A DNA stretch of 64,000 nucleotides, from contig NZ_JALJWR010000001.1 in assembly GCF_024169315.1 (NCBI RefSeq), positions 579,501 to 643,500 of the forward strand, written 5' to 3'. Origin of the DNA: Pseudomonas migulae. Its GTDB lineage: Bacteria; Pseudomonadota; Gammaproteobacteria; Pseudomonadales; Pseudomonadaceae. Both the position numbers and the translations under genes were made by a program. Positions 59,401 to 64,000 of the stretch are shown here, one piece after another (position 1 is the stretch's first letter; every line of letters begins with the position of its first letter). Under the pieces are notes generated by a model, which had not been told where the DNA came from, did not search any database, and worked only from the letters and a program-made list of their open reading frames with translations.

Positions 59401-61713
59401 TTAGCTGAATTTTCTCATCTGGATAAACCCCAACGCGCCCTTGGCAAATGGCAGTAGCTCCGCAGCATTGATCTCCACTCTGGTATAGCCCCCAGAGGTG
59501 TCATGGTGAAATGCCGCAGCGAACTCGTTAAAGCTGACCAACTCAGCATGAAGAGGATGCAACAGTGCCAGGGGATTTGGGGCGACCGCCCCTTTGACCT
59601 GGCCCAGCATGTCGCCCACCGTCTGCCCTTCAGCGAACTTTTTTGGAAAACATCGATGCAGGTGCCCCTCAACCAGTAAACGCAAGGCTTTGGCCACTTC
59701 GAGCAAGCTGACGGTAGTATCTCCATCGATGAATCGCTCAACGAGTTGGTAATGCTTGTAGTATTCCGAGGAGCAATAGTCATCTAGATCGAAATCATCC
59801 AGTCGACTGTAATCATCCGCATCCCGATGAAGGGAAAGCTCTCCTATCTTTCCAAGCTTTTTACGCGCTACACGCCGTTTGACCTCACGTAGAAAGTGCG
59901 CATCGTGGCCCAAAGCGATGACCTGTGAGCATTGGTTGACCATCTGTAGCACTGCTTCAACCGTGTTATGACGGCGATGCTTATCCAAGCTGGTAAAAAC
60001 GTCGTCAAGTACTACCGTAGCACCGGATCGATTGGCGTCGGCGAACAGTCGGGCAAGGAAGAAAGCAAACGCCAACGTCCTTTTGTCCCCTTCGCTCAAA
60101 GCCGAATGGAACGACAAGTCCCCTCCTACGCCGGGGCCAACGATGACAGTGGCGCCTCTCACCTTCAGCGCATATTCAGAGCGCAAGCCCCCACCTCTAT
60201 AGGTGGGGGCCAATGCCTGGATCTCGAAAGGGGCCGCGAATTTACGAAGCCAATTGTTAATGGATATTTGAAAATCCTTCAGCGTTTGCCCCATCAACCT
60301 GTCTAGCTCAGTACGAGAAGTATCTCTTGCGGCCTCTGCGGATTTCAGCTTCGTCTTTGCAGTGGCCAGCTCTGCAACAAGAGCTACAACCGGAGTATCA
60401 AACCTTGTCCTGCCGAGCATGAGCGAGGATCGAGATGCCTCAAGTCCCGAAATATCGGGTTTAGCCAGCTTCGCCTTATATTCAGCAATCTCATCATTGA
60501 GCTTGACTATTTGCTGGTTGAAGTCAGTTGCAATCTGGGCAAGTTCATTCAAACGCTCTACCACTTTCAGGAACGGCGCGGAATCGAGTGCAGTTAGCGG
60601 ATCGCCTTCCTTTTGACTGACAATTGCAAGCAAGTCTGCCTCAACCTCGCCGAGCACTTGCCAAGCAGCCACATTGTCGAGAACAGGAATATCGGCGATT
60701 CCTAGGCTTTCGGCCCACACGCTTCGAAGGCCCTGATTATATTCGTTGGCAGCACTCCACCCTCCAAGCTTCTTATCACCCAACCTCTGCAGCACAGTCT
60801 GACGAAGCGCGGCAATGCGGCGCTGGTATTCGGAGTAGGAGCCGTCGAAGTACAATTTGTAAGCCTTGAGCAAACTCAGCTCATTCGTTTCCTGGCCGCA
60901 AAACGGACATTCATCTTCTGGAAGGTGCTGGAGCCCCTCGGCAACCCACCGCTCGGTTGCTGGCCCCTTGTGTTTGGTAAAATGGGCTTTTGCTGTTTGT
61001 TCTGCGTTGACTGAAATACTCTCGAAGGAGCCTTCCAGAAGGCTGGGCAGACCTTCAAAATTAAACGCTGGTATATCCACCATCTTGAATGCTGGACGGC
61101 TCATTATCTGTTGGGATGCCCGAGCTTCGTTCAGTTGCCTGTCGGTCTCAACAATCTGGGCGTCGACATCTTTAATTGGCTTGAGCTTGGTAAATTGGCT
61201 GACCGAGAAATTACCTCTGTACCCCTGCAATGCCCCCTCGGCGGCGGCGACTTTCGCAGTACAGTCCCGCACTGTCGCGGACTCGGTGTCGAATTTCGTC
61301 CGTTGGGCTACAGCCGCGTCGCCAAGGGCCAGATTGAGTAGCGCCTCCCGTTGCTCAGGAAGAACACCAGCAGTTGCGTATACATTGCGATCTACGAAAG
61401 CCTGGTTGAACACGTGAAGGTTCGGTTGCTGCCCCTTCCAGGAGGCACCATCGAATTCAGTGCTGAAGGGAGGTGATCCGCCCCCGGTACGGAATCGGAA
61501 ATGGACTTTCTGTGAGGTCAGTGCGCCAATTGTTTTGCGGTCGATCAGATCCTGAGCGTCGAAGGTAGAACACGCCAGCAGGATCGATGACAGTGTCGAC
61601 TTTCCACGGGCGTTATCGGCGTAAATAAGGCTGACTTTTTCCAAATCTATGGGCTTAGTGATCCCTTTTTTGATAACACCGACGTTATCGATACAGACGA
61701 TTTTCTCGAGCAT
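59401..61713 (-). CDS. Zinc-hook AAA ATPase, RloC/PrrC-like candidate defence effector
   Basis: 770 residues. Walker A variant ADNARGKS at residues 32-39. A coiled-coil arm carries CPFCGQ (about residue 270), a zinc-hook CxxC. Signature LSEGDKRTLAFA is near 540, Walker B VVLDDVFTSLD near 568 (D-D instead of D-E) and switch GHDAHF near 601. This is the SMC/RecF-like AAA_13 layout. The C-terminal 150 residues contain R-x3-E (RLLVE, about 681) and later FNEFAAAFHH, reminiscent of the Arg-Glu-His triad of the anticodon nucleases PrrC and RloC. RloC also has a zinc hook. The nuclease role is an inference to test. Neighbour upstream is a PLD-fold gene. Confidence 0.75.
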   Translation of the reverse strand: MLEKIVCIDNVGVIKKGITKPIDLEKVSLIYADNARGKSTLSSILLACSTFDAQDLIDRKTIGALTSQKVHFRFRTGGGSPPFSTEFDGASWKGQQPNLHVFNQAFVDRNVYATAGVLPEQREALLNLALGDAAVAQRTKFDTESATVRDCTAKVAAAEGALQGYRGNFSVSQFTKLKPIKDVDAQIVETDRQLNEARASQQIMSRPAFKMVDIPAFNFEGLPSLLEGSFESISVNAEQTAKAHFTKHKGPATERWVAEGLQHLPEDECPFCGQETNELSLLKAYKLYFDGSYSEYQRRIAALRQTVLQRLGDKKLGGWSAANEYNQGLRSVWAESLGIADIPVLDNVAAWQVLGEVEADLLAIVSQKEGDPLTALDSAPFLKVVERLNELAQIATDFNQQIVKLNDEIAEYKAKLAKPDISGLEASRSSLMLGRTRFDTPVVALVAELATAKTKLKSAEAARDTSRTELDRLMGQTLKDFQISINNWLRKFAAPFEIQALAPTYRGGGLRSEYALKVRGATVIVGPGVGGDLSFHSALSEGDKRTLAFAFFLARLFADANRSGATVVLDDVFTSLDKHRRHNTVEAVLQMVNQCSQVIALGHDAHFLREVKRRVARKKLGKIGELSLHRDADDYSRLDDFDLDDYCSSEYYKHYQLVERFIDGDTTVSLLEVAKALRLLVEGHLHRCFPKKFAEGQTVGDMLGQVKGAVAPNPLALLHPLHAELVSFNEFAAAFHHDTSGGYTRVEINAAELLPFAKGALGFIQMRKFS

Positions 61714-61789
61714 GCGAATCCGATTCCCCTATGACTGTCCCTATTTTCAGCGTCCAAGATGGCTATAGCATCATTGGCTGGCAGGCCGC

Positions 61790-62644
61790 TTAGCTACTCC
61801 ATCGATCGGACCATTTGCCGGACTGACCTGCCCGCACCTGATTGACGAATGCCATAAAATCACGGTTATCCAACTCTCGTTGGTATAGCGTCTGTAGCTC
61901 TATCGATAGAGCGCTCGACAGTTTCAGCACCTCATCAGCCCAAAGCTTATTGATTTCCTTACTGAACACTGCGTCCAAGTCTACACGCAGCGAAGTGATA
62001 TCAATCTGGTCTAGTTTTTCATCCAAAGACATGGCATCGCGCTCATGACGGTGGAGGTTGCCCTCCTCGTCTTCATCCCACTCAACGTCGCTGTCCGAGA
62101 AGCGATTATTCAGTAATTCTTCATTTACGTTACCGTCATTGTCGATCGCGCCAAACATGTAGTGTTGCGAATAATCCGGTGACTGGATAATGGAATGAAT
62201 TATGTTATTTCGTTGTTTTTGCACGAACTCGTCCAATGACTCTAGGTCATGGCTGCGTGCGACTTTCCGAATACCTTCAATGAGGCACTCGTCGCTGCCG
62301 TCGGGTAGCACTAAGGGCTGCTCATCGTCCAGTTTACGTTGCAAGGCGACTTTGCCAGGAAAATCCTCTCCCAGCCTTGAGATGATGCGTTTTAGTTCCG
62401 CGAGCGGATTTGCCTGTTTGAACCAGGAAAAATCTGTTTCAGGCAGCAGCAGTTCCTTCAATTCGTCCAAGCGTAGCTTAGGGGCCCGCTCCTGCACGAT
62501 AGCAGCCACTAGTTTGCAAGTCTCAGCGGCAGACGTCTCATTGAACTCGACCGCCATGAGTGAAGGTTTTTGCTGGAGAAATGCTTCCAGTAGGCTGCCC
62601 GTCGTGATGTTTTCAATGATCCGTGCAAGTTTTGCGTTGTGCAC
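61790..62644 (-). CDS. C-terminal part of the PLD-type protein, or separate 284-residue protein
   Basis: 284 residues from a GTG at 62644. No family recognised; acidic middle (DSDVEWDEDEEGN) and helical ends. It is in the same frame as the PLD gene upstream, separated only by a TAA and six sense codons (ELIKRF), and has a poor ribosome site. It therefore reads like the second half of one protein of about 484 residues. Confidence 0.6.
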   Translation of the reverse strand: MHNAKLARIIENITTGSLLEAFLQQKPSLMAVEFNETSAAETCKLVAAIVQERAPKLRLDELKELLLPETDFSWFKQANPLAELKRIISRLGEDFPGKVALQRKLDDEQPLVLPDGSDECLIEGIRKVARSHDLESLDEFVQKQRNNIIHSIIQSPDYSQHYMFGAIDNDGNVNEELLNNRFSDSDVEWDEDEEGNLHRHERDAMSLDEKLDQIDITSLRVDLDAVFSKEINKLWADEVLKLSSALSIELQTLYQRELDNRDFMAFVNQVRAGQSGKWSDRWSS

Positions 62645-62662
62645 AAACCGCTTGATAAGCTC

Positions 62663-63244
62663 TTACGCCAGTGTTCGGTCTTGATGCTCCGAGGTAATTC
62701 GGACGCAAAGTTGATGATCAGCGAGCACCTTGCACAACAAGGTATTGACCCACGCCAAATCCGTGTCTTCAACCTTAAGGATGACCTCGTGGAAACGGTT
62801 GAAGTATTTTTTCGACGAGTTTGCGCCCTCGAAATACGGCTCGGCACCGTTGGAAAGGTTTTGCGACCCCAGATAGGCGATGCCATCGTGGCTCAATAAT
62901 TTGATGTGGCACGCAGCATGGAGATAGAGGTCTGACGTCGGCAGTTGGCGAGCGATTGCCATGACCGTCTCGGTCATTACCCCTGCTTGCGTGTCATCCA
63001 GCTCAGCTACCCCAGCCAGACCGAGCAGGATCTTGGCAGGTGAGCCTGCGGCGCGCTTTAGATATTCTTGGTCTACATACCGGAACAGTGATTGCAAACC
63101 AGTCGCTGCGCCGTAAGTGATGATCTTTAGATCAGTGAGGGACGAGCGCTGCTTTCTATGTTCATAAGCCCCCTCGCCATAATGCCGGTGGTTTAACGTA
63201 GTGTTGAAGCTGGCCAATTCGTCCATAAAAAGCTCGAGATCCAA
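62663..63244 (-). CDS. PLD-fold protein, interrupted by an in-frame TAA
   Basis: 193 residues before the TAA at 62663-62665. HIKLLSHDGIAYLGSQNLSN is an H-x-K...G-S-x-N phospholipase-D motif, and FHEVILKVED the usual strand that follows. PLD-fold proteins are often nucleases in defence systems (for example DrmC). Start: TTG at 63244 with a GGAGA upstream; ATG at 63226 is the alternative. The stop may be a nonsense mutation in a longer gene (see the next gene) or a real gene border. Confidence 0.65.
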   Translation of the reverse strand: MDLELFMDELASFNTTLNHRHYGEGAYEHRKQRSSLTDLKIITYGAATGLQSLFRYVDQEYLKRAAGSPAKILLGLAGVAELDDTQAGVMTETVMAIARQLPTSDLYLHAACHIKLLSHDGIAYLGSQNLSNGAEPYFEGANSSKKYFNRFHEVILKVEDTDLAWVNTLLCKVLADHQLCVRITSEHQDRTLA

Positions 63245-63673
63245 TGATGCGTTACTGTCTCCTGCCTCACCGCTTAGAGCAACCCCCGGCGCAGCCTATG
63301 TGCTGCGAATGACGGTGCCAGCGCAGCCTTCGGCACCGGCTCCGCAGAGTAACGCTGTGATGTGGCAAACGTACCGCACAGGCTGGGCGACAGGCACGCC
63401 TCCCAGAACTCGTAACAGTTTCGACCTGGTACCGGGTGATCCTCAATATCAGCGGTAGCTATCACGCCCTTCAGCGCCGCCGTTCATAGCATTCGAAGTT
63501 TGAGGCGTCGCACCCAACTGGAGAACTACCAGCCCGGGCGGCATTTCACCACGCCCTGAGCGCGTCGACACAAAGTCAGCTGGACAATAGCGGTCTGGAT
63601 CGCACGACGCTCAAGGGACAAGTTCCTCGCCGTCGTATCTCCAAACATTCAACAACTGGGAACAGAACTGTGA
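63245..63673. other. Region without a gene, right border zone of the island
   Basis: A 429-base stretch. Composition changes from island-like to the chromosome's higher GC. Plus frame 63201-63458 overlaps the PLD start antisense and has no recognisable product. I found no clear terminal repeat matching the left border near 52600-52700. Confidence 0.5.
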
Positions 63674-64000
63674 GTGTTGGCGCTGATCGCGGGCGACTTA
63701 CCCAAGGTTCATAGTCATCTCGCCACAATGCAAAAAAGCATCGCACTGCATGACTTGCCGATCTGGCGCCAACTCACCCGATGCTTCGAAAGCATTCTTC
63801 TGATTCGCCAGGATGAACCAGAGGTGGGTTTGCGCCGGCTGAGTGAAACAATGAGCGAAATGGACCAGCAAGGCGCCAGTCCGTTTTATAGCCTGCTGCG
63901 TTGCGAAGGTGTGCAAGGGATGGCGATGCTGGGCTTGAACCAGCAGGCCCTGGAGACGATCGATGAAACCATACGTATTGCCTCGTCACGTGATGAACGA
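63674..64000 (+). pseudogene. 5'-truncated ATPase/TPR transcriptional regulator (continues past window)
   Basis: An open frame runs from a stop at 63671 to the window end. It reads LALIAGDLPKVHSHL, HDLPIWRQLTRCFESILL, RQDEPEVGLRRLSE and LNQQALETIDETIRIASS, which looks like the C-terminal TPR part of the large winged-helix/ATPase regulators. The DNA-binding and ATPase parts are missing upstream and no start or ribosome site is seen, so this is probably a remnant cut by the island insertion or a deletion. It could instead be an unrelated small protein. Confidence 0.45.

Noticed and set aside
63201..63458. Plus-strand 85-codon frame at the right border
   Set aside because: Pro/Ala/Arg-rich and antisense to the PLD gene start; nothing supports coding.
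63698..63989. Two short minus-strand frames near the window end
   Set aside because: Antisense to the TPR-like plus-strand frame, which has the better protein-like sequence.

Overview
The window looks like a chromosome segment of a fluorescent-group Pseudomonas. GC is high, and it carries many copies of the Pseudomonas REP palindrome (core GTGGGAGCGGGCTTGC). Gene content is also typical: HAQ-type amino-acid ABC operons, an arn (L-Ara4N) operon, pqi genes and a NodT/HlyD efflux set. I saw no rRNA, tRNA or CRISPR. All calls come from reading the sequence; no database search was possible.

Layout. 1-7771: an acyl-CoA catabolic block (3' part of an acyl-CoA synthetase, type II 3-hydroxyacyl-CoA dehydrogenase, thiolase, acyl-CoA dehydrogenase, enoyl-CoA hydratase; then, on the other strand, a second acyl-CoA dehydrogenase and a 3-hydroxyisobutyryl-CoA hydrolase-like protein). 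This suits isoleucine/valine or other short branched acyl-CoA breakdown. 8021-10064: an HPP-family membrane protein and an MFS transporter. 10243-18886: a seven-gene minus-strand operon (argininosuccinate-lyase-like enzyme, amino-acid ABC transporter, two PuuE-type deacetylases, MmgE/PrpD protein) with a divergent LysR regulator. It looks like an uptake and C-N bond cleavage pathway for an unidentified amino-acid-like compound. 18831-19391: a GNAT acetyltransferase. 19496-28293: the complete arnBCADTEF-ugd operon for lipid A modification, each gene overlapping the next. 28650-29585: a lone tyrosine recombinase. 29582-33265: an Fe3+ ABC importer with Fur-box-like sequence upstream. 33405-36862: pqiA-pqiA-pqiB-pqiC. 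37198-42169: polyamine-type binding protein, FAD oxidase and gamma-glutamylpolyamine synthetase-like gene, with a divergent AraC regulator. 42419-47174: GntR regulator, amino-acid ABC transporter and gamma-glutamyltransferase, behind a sigma-54-like promoter. 47255-51974: glycine-zipper protein, a DUF2955/HlyD/NodT efflux system and a small membrane protein. 52043-52600: a cupin.

From about 52.7 kb to 63.3 kb lies a mobile island, less GC-rich and different in codon use. Three consecutive tyrosine recombinases and a small coiled-coil protein form a Tn554/RIT-like transposition module. The third recombinase is split by a frameshift at an A6 run. The cargo is a divergent HTH-regulator/unknown pair, a 66-residue protein, a 770-residue zinc-hook AAA ATPase with RloC/PrrC-like traits, and a PLD-fold protein split in two by an in-frame TAA. 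I read the cargo as a candidate anti-phage system, possibly not previously described in this ATPase-PLD combination. Beyond it, the window ends in what looks like a 5'-truncated ATPase/TPR regulator.
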